Positions 18,242-27,052 are shown, counted from the stretch's first letter. The stretch: 64,000 nucleotides of DNA from JALYRV01 sp036675475 (GCA_036675475.1 JAKFEY010000042.1:9688-73687); one strand, 5' to 3'. Notes: generated by a model from the sequence alone, not told the origin. Program-made: numbers and translations.

Positions 18242-18257
18242 ATTCCATACGTGGAAT
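18242..18257. promoter_or_regulatory. Palindrome in the divergent promoter region
   Basis: ATTCCA-TACG-TGGAAT is a perfect 6+6 dyad between the YIP1 operon and the outer-membrane protein gene, 33 bases upstream of the former and 64 upstream of the latter. It is a plausible operator for a dimeric repressor controlling one or both genes. A second, weaker dyad (GATTGTTTCGAAATC) lies at 18265-18279. Confidence 0.45.
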
Positions 18258-18320
18258 GGACGCCGATTGTTTCGAAATCGGGCAGTTCTTTGGGGGAGTG
18301 ACTGCGAGTATTCTCGCTTA

Positions 18321-19250
18321 ATGCCCCGCTATCCGGCTCTGCTGCTTCTGACGCTGCTTGTCGCCGCGCCCGCGTCGGCCCAAACCTTCGAAACGGCCGG
18401 CGCGCGCGCGCTCGGGATGGGCGGCGCCTTCGTGGGCGTGGCCGACGACGTCACCGCCATCTGGTGGAACCCGGCGGGCCTCGCCACCGGCGGGTTCGTG
18501 GGGCTCGCCCTGGAGCGCCACAGCTTCGAGCGGCAGCCGCCTGACCTGTTTGGCCACGCGCCGTCCACCGAGCGCTCGTCGTGGTTTCTCGGGGCCGGAT
18601 CGCTTCCGCTCGGCCTGTCGTACGTGCGCACGCGCGAGACATTCTTCACGTACGGCCCGGCCGACGAGCCCGTCTCGCGCGAGCTGACCACGCATCAGGC
18701 GGGCGTCACCGTGCTGCAGTCGCTCACCGATACCATCGTCGTGGCGGGCACCCTCAAATATGTGCGGGGCGGCGCCGCCGCGGGGATGACCGGCACGGCG
18801 CTCGAGAGCGAGGCCGGGAACGCCTTCGACGCGGACGTGGCCGTCATGGCCACCGCGGGGGACCTGAAAGCGGGCCTGACGTTGAAGAATCTGACCAGCC
18901 CGGCCTTCGAGGCGCCGGACGGCACCCGCCTGGAGCTGCCGCTGCTGGCCCGGGCCGGCATCTCGTATCTGGCCACCCCGGCCCTGACGGTGGCGGTGGA
19001 TTTCGACCTGAAGGCGCAACAATCCGGGCCGGACAGGCGCCGCGCCGTCGCCATTGGCACCGAATATCGACTGGTCCGCTTCGCGGTGCGGGCAGGTGCC
19101 CGAATGGACACGATTGGGGATTCCCGGCCCCTGGGGACTGTCGGAGGAAGCTACGCCGTCCGAAATGGAGTGTGGGTAGATGGGTGGGCCGCGGCCGGCG
19201 CAGAGGGCGCCGAACGGGGCTGGGGTGTGGCCGGGCGGATCGTTTATTGA
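18321..19250 (+). CDS. Outer-membrane beta-barrel protein (PorV/UPF0164-like)
   Basis: The 309-residue product has a cleavable signal peptide (LLLLTLLVAAPASAQ), then GARALGMGGAFVGVADDVTA and IWWNPAGLA, the hallmark of FadL/PorV/UPF0164-like barrels. The remainder alternates short amphipathic beta strands and ends in a tyrosine (GRIVY), typical of outer-membrane proteins. The ATG at 18321 follows the divergent promoter region. It precedes pilB by 67 bases and might be co-transcribed, but no functional link is demonstrated. A possible role is outer-membrane transport or assembly. Confidence 0.8.
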   Translation: MPRYPALLLLTLLVAAPASAQTFETAGARALGMGGAFVGVADDVTAIWWNPAGLATGGFVGLALERHSFERQPPDLFGHAPSTERSSWFLGAGSLPLGLSYVRTRETFFTYGPADEPVSRELTTHQAGVTVLQSLTDTIVVAGTLKYVRGGAAAGMTGTALESEAGNAFDADVAVMATAGDLKAGLTLKNLTSPAFEAPDGTRLELPLLARAGISYLATPALTVAVDFDLKAQQSGPDRRRAVAIGTEYRLVRFAVRAGARMDTIGDSRPLGTVGGSYAVRNGVWVDGWAAAGAEGAERGWGVAGRIVY

Positions 19251-19317
19251 CAAAATTCGTCACCCCGGCGATGATCCCCCTTCCCCCAGCATTACTCGGA
19301 CCGCGAAGAATCCATAG

Positions 19318-21090
19318 ATGGCTGTACGCATCGGCGAGCTTCTTCTTAAGGAGAAGCGGATCACGCCACAGCAGTTGCAGGAGGCCCTCAATGCGCAGAA
19401 GGCCAATGGCGGCAAGCTGGGGGCGAGCCTCGTCAAGCTGGGATTCGTGCGCGACGAGGAGATTACGGCCCTCCTCAGCAAGCAGTACGGCGTTCCCTCG
19501 ATAAACCTCGCCCAGTTCGAGCTCGATCCGGCCGTCATCAAGCTCGTGCCCGCCGACACGGCGGTCAAGTACCAGATCGTTCCGCTCGCCCGCAACGGCG
19601 CGTCGCTGACCATCGCGATGACCGATCCCACCAACGTGTTCGCCATGGACGACATCAAGTTCATGACGGGCTACAACGTCGAGCCCGTGGTGGCGTCCGA
19701 GATCGCGGTGCTCGAGGCGATCGAGCGCTATTACGCGGGGGCCGCCACCAAGGCGTCGCAGGTGTCGTCGAGCGGCGGCGGCGCGGGCTCGGCGCTCAGC
19801 TCGCTCGAGTTCGCCACCAAGGCGCTCGAGGATCTGCCGGAGGTCGAGGACGACAGCGTCGAGATGCTCCAGGACATGGAGGAGATCGACGTCGCGTCGC
19901 TCGAGCGGCAGGGCGGGGAGGCCCCCGTCATCCGCCTCGTGAACGTCGTCCTCATGTCAGCCATCTCGAAGGGCGCGAGCGACATCCACATCGAGCCGTA
20001 CGAGAAGGAGTACCGCATCCGGTACCGCGTCGACGGCATCCTCTACAACATCATGTCGCCGCCGATGAAGTTCCGCGACGCGATCTCGTCGCGCGTGAAG
20101 ATCATGGCGAAGCTCGACATCGCCGAGAAGCGGCTGCCGCAGGACGGCCGCATCAAGATCCGCTTCAACGACAACGGCAGCTCGCGCGAGATCGACTTCC
20201 GCGTGTCGGTGCTGCCGACGCTGTTCGGCGAAAAGATCGTCATGCGTCTGCTCGACAAGACGAAGCTGATGCTCGACATGACGAAGCTCGGCTTCGAGCA
20301 GGAATCGCTGACGCGCTTCGAGGCCGCGATCATGAAGCCGTGGGGCATGGTGCTGGTCACGGGCCCCACCGGCAGCGGCAAGACGAACACGCTGTACTCG
20401 TCGATCTCGAAGATCAACACGCCGGAAACCAACATCATGACGGCCGAGGATCCGGTCGAGTTCAACCTGCCCGGCATCAACCAGGTGCAGGTGCGCGAGA
20501 ACATCGGCCTGAACTTCGCCGCCGCGCTGCGGTCGTTCCTGCGCCAGGATCCGAACATCATCCTCGTCGGCGAAATCCGCGATTTCGAAACGGCGGAAAT
20601 CGCCGTCAAGGCCGCGCTCACCGGCCACCTCGTGCTGTCGACGCTGCACACCAACGACGCGCCGAGCACGATCAACCGCCTGATGAACATGGGCATCGAG
20701 CCGTTCCTCGTGGCCAGCTCGGTCAACCTGATCTGCGCGCAGCGCCTCGTGCGGCGCATCTGCGCGAACTGCAAGGTCGAGCATCCGCTGCCGGCGCAGG
20801 GCCTGATCGACGCCGGCTTTTCGCCCGAGGACGCGGCCGCGGTCGTGCCCATGAAGGGCGAGGGCTGCGACAAGTGCAACCGCACCGGCTACAAGGGCCG
20901 CGTCGGCCTCTACGAAGTCATGGAAGTCAACGAACAGCTCCGCGAGCTGATCCTCGTCGGCGCCTCCGCGCTCGAACTGCGGCGCAAGGCGGTCGAGGAC
21001 GGCATGCTGACGCTGCGCATGAGCGGCCTTCGCAAGGTGAAGGAAGGCCTGACGACGATTGAAGAAGTCGCGAGGGAGACCGTCAAATGA
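19318..21090 (+). CDS. pilB: Type IV pilus assembly ATPase PilB
   Basis: PilB is the cytoplasmic hexameric motor that powers pilus extension. The 590-residue protein has an N-terminal MshEN/GspE-type domain (residues 1-150), a linker, then the ATPase core with Walker A GPTGSGKT near residue 347, Walker B in NIILVGEIRD near 411, His-box TLHTNDAPSTINRL, and the tetracysteine zinc motif CANC...CDKC at about 482-521. The length is typical (560-590). It overlaps pilT by 4 bases (ATGA), so extension and retraction motors are translationally coupled. Confidence 0.96.
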   Translation: MAVRIGELLLKEKRITPQQLQEALNAQKANGGKLGASLVKLGFVRDEEITALLSKQYGVPSINLAQFELDPAVIKLVPADTAVKYQIVPLARNGASLTIAMTDPTNVFAMDDIKFMTGYNVEPVVASEIAVLEAIERYYAGAATKASQVSSSGGGAGSALSSLEFATKALEDLPEVEDDSVEMLQDMEEIDVASLERQGGEAPVIRLVNVVLMSAISKGASDIHIEPYEKEYRIRYRVDGILYNIMSPPMKFRDAISSRVKIMAKLDIAEKRLPQDGRIKIRFNDNGSSREIDFRVSVLPTLFGEKIVMRLLDKTKLMLDMTKLGFEQESLTRFEAAIMKPWGMVLVTGPTGSGKTNTLYSSISKINTPETNIMTAEDPVEFNLPGINQVQVRENIGLNFAAALRSFLRQDPNIILVGEIRDFETAEIAVKAALTGHLVLSTLHTNDAPSTINRLMNMGIEPFLVASSVNLICAQRLVRRICANCKVEHPLPAQGLIDAGFSPEDAAAVVPMKGEGCDKCNRTGYKGRVGLYEVMEVNEQLRELILVGASALELRRKAVEDGMLTLRMSGLRKVKEGLTTIEEVARETVK

Positions 21091-22208
21091 CATTGCCCGA
21101 ACTGCTGAAGATGACCGTCGACATGGGCGGATCGGACCTGCACCTCACCACGAATTCACCGCCGCAGGTGCGCGTGGACGGCGGGTTGCGGCGGCTCGAC
21201 CTGCCGCCGCTCGGCGCCGCCGAAACGAAGCAGCTGTCCTACAGCGTGCTCACCGACGCGCAGAAGAAGCGGTTCGAAGAGACGCAGGAGCTGGACCTGG
21301 CATTCGGCATCCGCGGCCTCGCCCGCTTCCGCTGCAACGTCTTCAACCAGCGCGGGGCCGTGGCGGCCGTCTTCCGTCAGATTCCGGAGACCATCCGCGG
21401 CTTCGAGGAATTGAACCTGCCGCCGATTCTGGCCACGCTCTCGGAGCGGCCGCGCGGCCTGGTGCTGGTCACCGGCCCCACCGGCAGCGGCAAGTCGACG
21501 ACGCTGGCGGCGATGCTCGACAAGATCAACAACGAGCGCGACGCGCACATCCTGACGATTGAAGATCCGATCGAGTACATCCACCCGCACAAGAAGTGCC
21601 TGGTGAACCAGCGCGAGGTGCACAGCGACACGCAGAGCTTCTCGGGCGCGCTGCGCGCGGCGCTGCGCGAAGACCCCGACGTCGTGCTCATCGGCGAGCT
21701 GCGCGATCTCGAGACGATCGAATCGGCGCTGCGCATCGCCGAGACGGGCCACCTGACGTTCGCGACGCTGCACACCAACTCGGCCGCGCAGACCGTCAAC
21801 CGCATCATCGACGTCTTTCCCGCGCACCAGCAGGGGCAGATTCGCACGCAGCTGTCGCTGGTGCTCGAAGGCATCGTGTCGCAGACGCTGCTGCCGAAGG
21901 CCACCGGCAGCGGGCGCGTCGTGGCGATGGAGATCCTCGTGCCGACGCCCGCGATTCGCAACCTGATTCGCGACGACAAGGTGCACCAGATCTATTCGTC
22001 GATGCAGGCGGGGCAGGAGAAGCTCGGCATGCAGACCATGAACCAGTCGCTGGCGACGCTCGTGCAGCGCCGGTTGATCACGCGCGACGAGGCGCTCAAC
22101 GCCTCGTCGCTGCGCGACGAGCTGATCGAGATGATGGCGCGCGGTGCCGGCGTCGTGGCCGGCGCCGGTTTGAACAGACCCGGAATGCCTCCCCGGCCAA
22201 CCCGTTAA
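21087..22208 (+). CDS. pilT: Type IV pilus retraction ATPase PilT
   Basis: PilT drives pilus retraction and hence twitching motility. The 373-residue product shows an N-terminal PAS-like domain with the ASP/His-type GGSDLHLT block, Walker A GPTGSGKS near residue 130, Asp box LTIEDPIEYIH, Walker B DVVLIGELRD, His box LTFATLHTNSAAQTV and the PilT-specific AIRNLIR motif near 288, required for retraction in other bacteria. Length matches PilT (about 345-375). It lies between pilB and pilC. Confidence 0.96.
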   Translation: MTLPELLKMTVDMGGSDLHLTTNSPPQVRVDGGLRRLDLPPLGAAETKQLSYSVLTDAQKKRFEETQELDLAFGIRGLARFRCNVFNQRGAVAAVFRQIPETIRGFEELNLPPILATLSERPRGLVLVTGPTGSGKSTTLAAMLDKINNERDAHILTIEDPIEYIHPHKKCLVNQREVHSDTQSFSGALRAALREDPDVVLIGELRDLETIESALRIAETGHLTFATLHTNSAAQTVNRIIDVFPAHQQGQIRTQLSLVLEGIVSQTLLPKATGSGRVVAMEILVPTPAIRNLIRDDKVHQIYSSMQAGQEKLGMQTMNQSLATLVQRRLITRDEALNASSLRDELIEMMARGAGVVAGAGLNRPGMPPRPTR

Positions 22209-22251
22209 CAGAAACGTAGATGGTAAATCGTAAATAGCAACGGTTAACGAT
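22209..22251 (+). repeat. TGGTAAA-type word array before pilC
   Basis: The 43-base gap between pilT and pilC contains TGGTAAATCGTAAATAG at 22221-22237, two 7-mer units of the reverse complement of the TTTACCA word seen after rplQ, then AACGGTTAAC. It contains no promoter or terminator that I can see. Confidence 0.4.
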
Positions 22252-23454
22252 ATGCCTACATTTGCCTATTCAGGACGCAGCCGGACCGGACAAACCGTGC
22301 GCGGCGAGCGCGTCGCCGAGTCGATGGACGCGCTGACGAGCGCGCTCCGGCGCGAGCAGATCAACGTCACGCGCGTCGAGCCGGTGAAGGCCAGGGCCGA
22401 CAAGTCGAAGACCAACAAGTCGGTGCCGGCCAAGAACCTCGCCGTCTTCACGCGCCAGTTCTCGGTCATGATCGACGCCGGCCTGCCGCTCGTGCAGTGC
22501 CTCGAGATTCTCGGCAAGCAGGAGGCGGACAAGAACTTCTCGAAGGTCATTCTGCTCACCCGCGAGGACGTCGAAAGCGGCGCGGCGCTGGCCGACGCCA
22601 TGAAGAAGTACCCGAAGACGTTCGACCCGCTCTACACGAACATGATTGCGGCGGGCGAGGCGGGCGGCATCCTCGACACCATCCTCAAGCGGCTCGCGAC
22701 CTACATCGAGAAGAACGTCAAGCTGAAGTCGCAGGTCAAGTCCGCGATGATCTATCCGGTGGCGGTCATCGTGATTGCCGCGGTCGTCGTCGCGGCCATC
22801 CTGTGGAAGGTCATCCCGACGTTCGCGGAGCTGTTCGAGGGGCTCGGCGCCGAACTGCCGGCCCCGACGCTGGTCGTGATCTGGCTGAGCAACCAGCTCG
22901 TGAGCTACGGCCTGTACTTCATCATCGCGATGATCGGCGCCGGCTACATGCTCAAGCGCTACTACCAGACCTCCGGCGGCCGGCGCGTGATCGACGGCCT
23001 GCTGCTGAAGGCGCCGATTCTCGGCATCATCCTGCGCAAGATCGCCGTGGCGCGGTTCTGCCGCACGCTGTCCACGCTCATGGCGTCCGGCGTGCCGATT
23101 CTCGACGGGCTGGACATCACCGCGCGGACGGCCGGCAACGCCATCGTCGAGGACGCGGTGCAGGCCACCCGCACGCGCATCGAGCGCGGCGAAACCGTGT
23201 CGGGTCCGTTGAAGGAAACCGGGGTCTTCCCGCCGATGGTCACGCAGATGATCAACGTCGGCGAAACCACGGGCGCGCTCGACACCATGCTGTCGAAGAT
23301 CGCCGACTTCTACGAGGAGGAAGTCGACACCGCCGTGGCCGGCCTGCTGACGCTGCTCGAGCCGGTCATGATCGCGTTTCTCGGCGTGGTGGTCGGCGGC
23401 ATCGTCATCGCGATGTACCTGCCGATGTTCGATCTGATCAGCAAGCTGTCATGA
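22252..23454 (+). CDS. pilC: Type IV pilus platform protein PilC
   Basis: PilC is the inner-membrane platform that the PilB/PilT motors act on. The 400-residue protein has two tandem T2SSF cytoplasmic domains (about residues 70-190 and 275-395) separated by membrane helices (MIYPVAVIVIAAVVVAAILW; SNQLVSYGLYFIIAMIGAGY; GLLTLLEPVMIAFLGVVVGG). Diagnostic features are FTRQFSVMIDAGLPLVQCLEIL, YPKTFDPLYTNMIAAGEAGG and ARFCRTLSTLMASGVPILDGL. It is immediately followed by the first GGTTGCT-array element. Confidence 0.96.
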   Translation: MPTFAYSGRSRTGQTVRGERVAESMDALTSALRREQINVTRVEPVKARADKSKTNKSVPAKNLAVFTRQFSVMIDAGLPLVQCLEILGKQEADKNFSKVILLTREDVESGAALADAMKKYPKTFDPLYTNMIAAGEAGGILDTILKRLATYIEKNVKLKSQVKSAMIYPVAVIVIAAVVVAAILWKVIPTFAELFEGLGAELPAPTLVVIWLSNQLVSYGLYFIIAMIGAGYMLKRYYQTSGGRRVIDGLLLKAPILGIILRKIAVARFCRTLSTLMASGVPILDGLDITARTAGNAIVEDAVQATRTRIERGETVSGPLKETGVFPPMVTQMINVGETTGALDTMLSKIADFYEEEVDTAVAGLLTLLEPVMIAFLGVVVGGIVIAMYLPMFDLISKLS

Positions 23455-23456
23455 GG

Positions 23457-23590
23457 GGTTGCTGGTTTCTGGTTGCTGGGTGTCGGTGCGAGCCGCGGGC
23501 GACAACGCGCCCGCGGCTAATCAAGACCAGCCGGCGGGCCGTTGTGCCCGCCGGCTCATACCAGCCACCAGCCACCAGCCACCAGCAACC
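23457..23590. repeat. GGTTGCT-array element 1 with two head-to-head hairpins
   Basis: A left arm of GGTTGCT-type words (23457-23486) and a right arm of CCAGCCA/CCAGCAA words (23561-23590) are inverted copies, 23 of 30 matching. Between them two perfect 11-bp hairpins sit in opposite orientation: AGCCGCGGGCG with CGCCCGCGGCT (23491-23518) and AGCCGGCGGGC with GCCCGCCGGCT (23529-23556), each with a CGTTGT (or complement) loop. The element starts 2 bases after the pilC stop and ends directly against the pilS GTG, so it spans the whole gap. Confidence 0.85.
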
Positions 23591-25201
23591 GTGATCTCCC
23601 CCCTCCGCCGCAAACTGCTGTGGCTGCTGACCATTCGCGCGGCGGCGGTGACGCTGCTGCTCGGCGCGGGCAGTCTGACGGCGATCAGCGACCCGGGGCG
23701 GGGGCCGTTCTTCTTCCTGATTGCGCTGACGTACGCGTTGACCATCGTGTACGTGCTGACGCTGCGCCGCGCCGAGCGCCACCCGTGGCTGCTCGACCTG
23801 CAGTTCGCGGCCGACGCCATCATCGTGTCGGGGATCGTGGCGTCCACCGGCGGCGTGGCGAGTCACTTCTCGCCGCTGTATGCGCTGCCGATCATTGCGG
23901 CCAGCAGCGTGCGCTCGCGCGCCGGCGGCATCGCCACCGCGGTGCTCAGCGGCACGCTGTACGTCGCCGTCGTGGCGCTGCAGTACTTTGCGCCGGCAGC
24001 GCCGCTCGTCACGGCTGACACGGTGCTGCCGCCCGGCCGCATCGCGCTGCTCACGATCGGCGTCAACGTGTTCGGGTTTGCCGGCGTGGCGATGCTGGCC
24101 GGAGAGCTGGCGGAGCGGCTGCGCGTGGCGGGGCAGGAGCTTGCCCGCACATCGTCAGAGCTCGCCGAGCTGCAGGCGTTCAACGCGTACGTCATCGACA
24201 GCCTCACGAGCGGGCTGGCGACCACCGACCAGGACGGCGTGCTGATCTCGTTCAACCCGGCCGCCGAACAGATCACGGGCGTGCCGGCGTCGCGGGCCAT
24301 CGGGCGGGCCGCGCGCGACGTGCTGCAGCTGCCCGACGCCATCGCCGACATCGACGACGCCGGCGCTCCGGGTGTGCGCCGGTTCGAGTGTGCCTTCATG
24401 CGCGACGATCGGCGGCAAATCGAGGTCGGTTTCAGCAGCACGCCGCTGCTGACGCCGCAGGGGCAGGCCGGGCGCCTGATCACGTTCCAGGACGTGACCG
24501 ACCAGCGCCGCCGCGATCGCGAAGCGCGCATTCAGCAGCGCCTGGCCGCGGTCGGCGAAATGGCCGCCGGCATCGCGCACGAAATCCGCAATCCGCTGGC
24601 CTCGATCTCCGGCTCCATCCAGGTGCTGCGGCAGGAACTGCCGCTCAACGCGGAGCAGGAACAGCTGATGGACATCGTGTTGCGCGAGTCCGACCGGCTC
24701 AACGACACCATCAAGAACTTTCTCGCCTACGCGCGCCCGCAGCGCCTGGCGGTCAAGAAACTCGATTTGCGCCAGACCCTGCACGACACCGCCGCGCTGC
24801 TGCGCAACAGCAGCGAGATCAAGGAGGCGCACCGGCTCTCGGTCGACGTGCCGCCCGAGCCGGTCGTGTTCGAGGCCGACGAGGCGCAGGTGAAGCAGAT
24901 TGTGTGGAACCTGGCCACCAACGGCCTGCGCGCCATGCCCGAAGGCGGCCAGCTGCGGCTGTCGACCAGCTGCAACGGCCACGGGGCCGTCATCGCGGTG
25001 CGCGACGAAGGCGTCGGCATCCCGCGCGAAGAGCTCGACGGCATCTTCCAGCCGTTCCGCGGCGCCTTCTTCAAAGGCTCCGGCCTCGGCCTCTCCATCG
25101 TCCACCGCATCGTCAGCGACTACGGCGGCGAAATCGAGGTGACCTCCGAACCCGGCCAGGGCACGACGGTGACGGTGCGGTTGCCGGAGCGGACGCAATG
25201 A
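23591..25201 (+). CDS. pilS: PilS-like sensor histidine kinase
   Basis: PilS is the membrane sensor that controls PilR and, through it, sigma-54-dependent pilin transcription. The 536-residue product starts at a GTG at 23591 directly abutting a repeat element. About six hydrophobic segments occupy residues 10-190; a PAS domain follows (ELQAFNAYVIDSLTSGLATTD), then the kinase core with H330 in GIAHEIRNPLASISGSI, N-box QIVWNLATNGLRAMP, and G boxes DEGVGIP and GSGLGLSIVHRI. It is followed by the four-helix-bundle gene and pilR. The cognate signal in other species is pilin level in the membrane. Confidence 0.9.
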   Translation: MISPLRRKLLWLLTIRAAAVTLLLGAGSLTAISDPGRGPFFFLIALTYALTIVYVLTLRRAERHPWLLDLQFAADAIIVSGIVASTGGVASHFSPLYALPIIAASSVRSRAGGIATAVLSGTLYVAVVALQYFAPAAPLVTADTVLPPGRIALLTIGVNVFGFAGVAMLAGELAERLRVAGQELARTSSELAELQAFNAYVIDSLTSGLATTDQDGVLISFNPAAEQITGVPASRAIGRAARDVLQLPDAIADIDDAGAPGVRRFECAFMRDDRRQIEVGFSSTPLLTPQGQAGRLITFQDVTDQRRRDREARIQQRLAAVGEMAAGIAHEIRNPLASISGSIQVLRQELPLNAEQEQLMDIVLRESDRLNDTIKNFLAYARPQRLAVKKLDLRQTLHDTAALLRNSSEIKEAHRLSVDVPPEPVVFEADEAQVKQIVWNLATNGLRAMPEGGQLRLSTSCNGHGAVIAVRDEGVGIPREELDGIFQPFRGAFFKGSGLGLSIVHRIVSDYGGEIEVTSEPGQGTTVTVRLPERTQ

Positions 25202-25202
25202 C

Positions 25203-25683
25203 GGTTGCTGGTTGCGGGTTGTTGGTTGCTGGTGGGTTCAAAGGAGCATCACCGTGGCGGTAACGGACTACACGAAGCTCGAGACGTGGCAGCGCGCCAT
25301 GGATCTCGCTGAGGCCGTTCATGTCGCGACGCGTTCGTATCCGAAGGAGGAGCTCTATGGGCTGGTGTCGCAGACGCGGCGCCGTGCCACGTCGGTACCG
25401 AGCAACATCGCTGAAGGCCAGGGGCGCGGCACCAGCCGCGAATTCGTGCGGTTTTTAGCCATCGCGCGAGGCTCGCTCTGCGAGCTCCAGACGCAGTTGT
25501 TGCTTGCCCAACGGTTCGCATATCTCGATGCCGATCGATCGGCGAAGCTCATGGAACAGAGCTGGACCGTCGGCCGGCTGATCAACGGATTGATTCGGTC
25601 TGTCGCGCCGCCCGCGGAGTCTCGATGAAGCCGGACGCGCTGGCTGGACAGACCAGCAACCAGCAACCAGTAACCAGCAACCG
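25203..25683. mobile_element. Candidate mobile unit: four-helix gene in GGTTGCT inverted arrays
   Basis: The left arm at 25203-25232 starts GGTTGCTGGTTGC; the right arm at 25654-25683 is its inverted copy, ending CCAGTAACCAGCAACC. The arms match at 27 of 30 positions. They bracket the complete four-helix-bundle gene (25254-25628). The left arm starts one base after the pilS stop; the right arm lies inside the first codons of pilR. No transposase is present. Whether it moves is unproven; target-site duplication is not obvious. Confidence 0.6.
25254..25628 (+). CDS. Four-helix-bundle protein (S23/IVS-like, TIGR02436 type)
   Basis: The 124-residue protein starts at a GTG (VAVTDYTKLETWQRAMDLAE) with AAAGGAG 7 bases upstream. 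It has the family's core: LETWQRAMDLAEAVH, ELYGLVSQTRRRATSVPSN, IAEGQGRG, FLAIARGSLCELQTQL and a final helix. Members are all-alpha pentameric bundle proteins first seen in 23S rRNA intervening sequences and resembling the Avd accessory protein of diversity-generating retroelements; a general function is not known. It sits between pilS and pilR, its stop overlaps the pilR start (ATGA), and inverted GGTTGCT arrays flank it. It is probably a small invader now co-transcribed with pilSR. Confidence 0.9.
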   Translation: MAVTDYTKLETWQRAMDLAEAVHVATRSYPKEELYGLVSQTRRRATSVPSNIAEGQGRGTSREFVRFLAIARGSLCELQTQLLLAQRFAYLDADRSAKLMEQSWTVGRLINGLIRSVAPPAESR

Positions 25684-27052
25684 ATCCCGGATTCTCGTCG
25701 TCGACGATGAGCCGTCGATGCGGGAGCTGCTCGACATCGTGCTGCGGCGCGAGGGGCATGAGGTGTTCAAGGCCTCGAACGGGCGGCAGGCGGTGGAGAT
25801 TCTCGAGCGCGAGCCGATCGATCTGCTCATCTCCGACATCCGCATGCCCGACATGAGCGGCGTCGAAGTGCTGAAGGTCGCCAAGACGCTCGACGCCGAC
25901 ATCGTGGGCATCATGATCACGGCGCATGCCTCGGTCGAGAACGCGGTCGAGGCGATGCACCTGGGCGCGTATGACTACGTCAGCAAGCCGTTCAACGTCG
26001 ACGAGCTGAAGCTGCGCATCCGCAAGGCCCTCGAGCGCAAGCAACTCGCGCAGGAGAACGACCTGCTCAGGCGCGCGCTGCAGACGACGCACCGGTTCGC
26101 GAACATCATCGGGCAGAGCGGGGCGATGCAGCAGGTGTTTCAGCTGATCGAGACCATCGCGCCCACGACGAGCACGGTGCTGGTGACGGGGGAGTCGGGC
26201 ACGGGCAAGGAGCTCGTGGCGCGCGCGATCCACTTCAACTCGCCGCGGCGCGATCGGCCGTTTGTCGCGCTCAACTGCGGCGCGCTGCCGGAGACGCTGC
26301 TCGAGTCCGAGCTGTTCGGACACATGAAGGGCGCCTTTACCGGCGCCGACAGCACGCGCAAGGGGCTCGTCGAGACGGCGGAGAAGGGCACGATCTTCCT
26401 CGACGAGATCGGCGAAATGAGCGCGATGATGCAGGTGAAGCTGTTGCGCGTGCTGCAGGAGCGCACGTTCCGCCGCGTCGGCGGCGGCGAGGAGATTTCC
26501 GCCGACATCCGCGTGATTACGGCAACCAACCGCGATCTCGGCCAGATGGTGGACGAGGGCGCGTTCCGCGAGGATTTGTACTACCGCATCAACGTGATTC
26601 CCGTGCACCTGCCGGCGCTGCGCGAGCGCCAGGAAGATATTGCGCTGCTGGCCGAACATTTCGTGGCGCGCTTCAGCCAGGCGATGGGCAAGCGCGTCAC
26701 CGCCATTGCCGACGAGGCGCGCGAGCGGCTCGAGGCCTATCCCTGGCCGGGCAACATCCGCGAGCTGGAAAACGCGATGGAGCGCGCGGTGGCGCTCGAG
26801 CGCTCGGATGTCATCACGGTGGCGAGCCTGCCCGGGGCGGTCCAGCGCGGCGAGGCGCGACGGCCGGGCGGAGGCGGCGCGATGCCGCAGCTGCCGCACG
26901 GGTTCGATCTCGAGCAGCACGTGCAGGAGATCGAGCGCGAATATATCGCCGAGGCGCTGCGCCGCGCCGGCGGCGTCAAGATGAAAGCCGCGGAGCTGCT
27001 CGGCATGAGCTTCCGGTCGTTCCGCTATTACATGAAGAAGTACAATCTGTGA
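25625..27052 (+). CDS. pilR: PilR-like sigma-54 response regulator
   Basis: PilR activates sigma-54 RNA polymerase at pilin promoters. The 475-residue product has a receiver domain with D71 (LLISDIRMPDMSG), an AAA+ domain with Walker A GESGTGKE near residue 189, the sigma-54-contacting GAFTGA loop near 236 and LFLDEIGEMS-type Walker B, then a Fis-type helix-turn-helix at the C-terminus (KAAELLGMSFRSFRYYMKK). The first 20 or so residues (including TSNQQPVTSNR) are translated from the right arm of the repeat element; canonical sequence starts at RILVVDDEPSM, so the native start may once have been different. Confidence 0.94.
   Translation: MKPDALAGQTSNQQPVTSNRSRILVVDDEPSMRELLDIVLRREGHEVFKASNGRQAVEILEREPIDLLISDIRMPDMSGVEVLKVAKTLDADIVGIMITAHASVENAVEAMHLGAYDYVSKPFNVDELKLRIRKALERKQLAQENDLLRRALQTTHRFANIIGQSGAMQQVFQLIETIAPTTSTVLVTGESGTGKELVARAIHFNSPRRDRPFVALNCGALPETLLESELFGHMKGAFTGADSTRKGLVETAEKGTIFLDEIGEMSAMMQVKLLRVLQERTFRRVGGGEEISADIRVITATNRDLGQMVDEGAFREDLYYRINVIPVHLPALRERQEDIALLAEHFVARFSQAMGKRVTAIADEARERLEAYPWPGNIRELENAMERAVALERSDVITVASLPGAVQRGEARRPGGGGAMPQLPHGFDLEQHVQEIEREYIAEALRRAGGVKMKAAELLGMSFRSFRYYMKKYNL

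Noticed and set aside
23459..23590. Upstream extension of pilS into the repeat element
   Set aside because: The frame stays open, but the translated sequence is repeat-derived and has no kinase homology; GTG 23591 precedes the first hydrophobic segment.
25202..25253. CRISPR-like reading of the repeated GGTTGCT words
   Set aside because: Units are 7 bases with no spacers of constant length and no cas genes, so it is a tandem word array, not a CRISPR.
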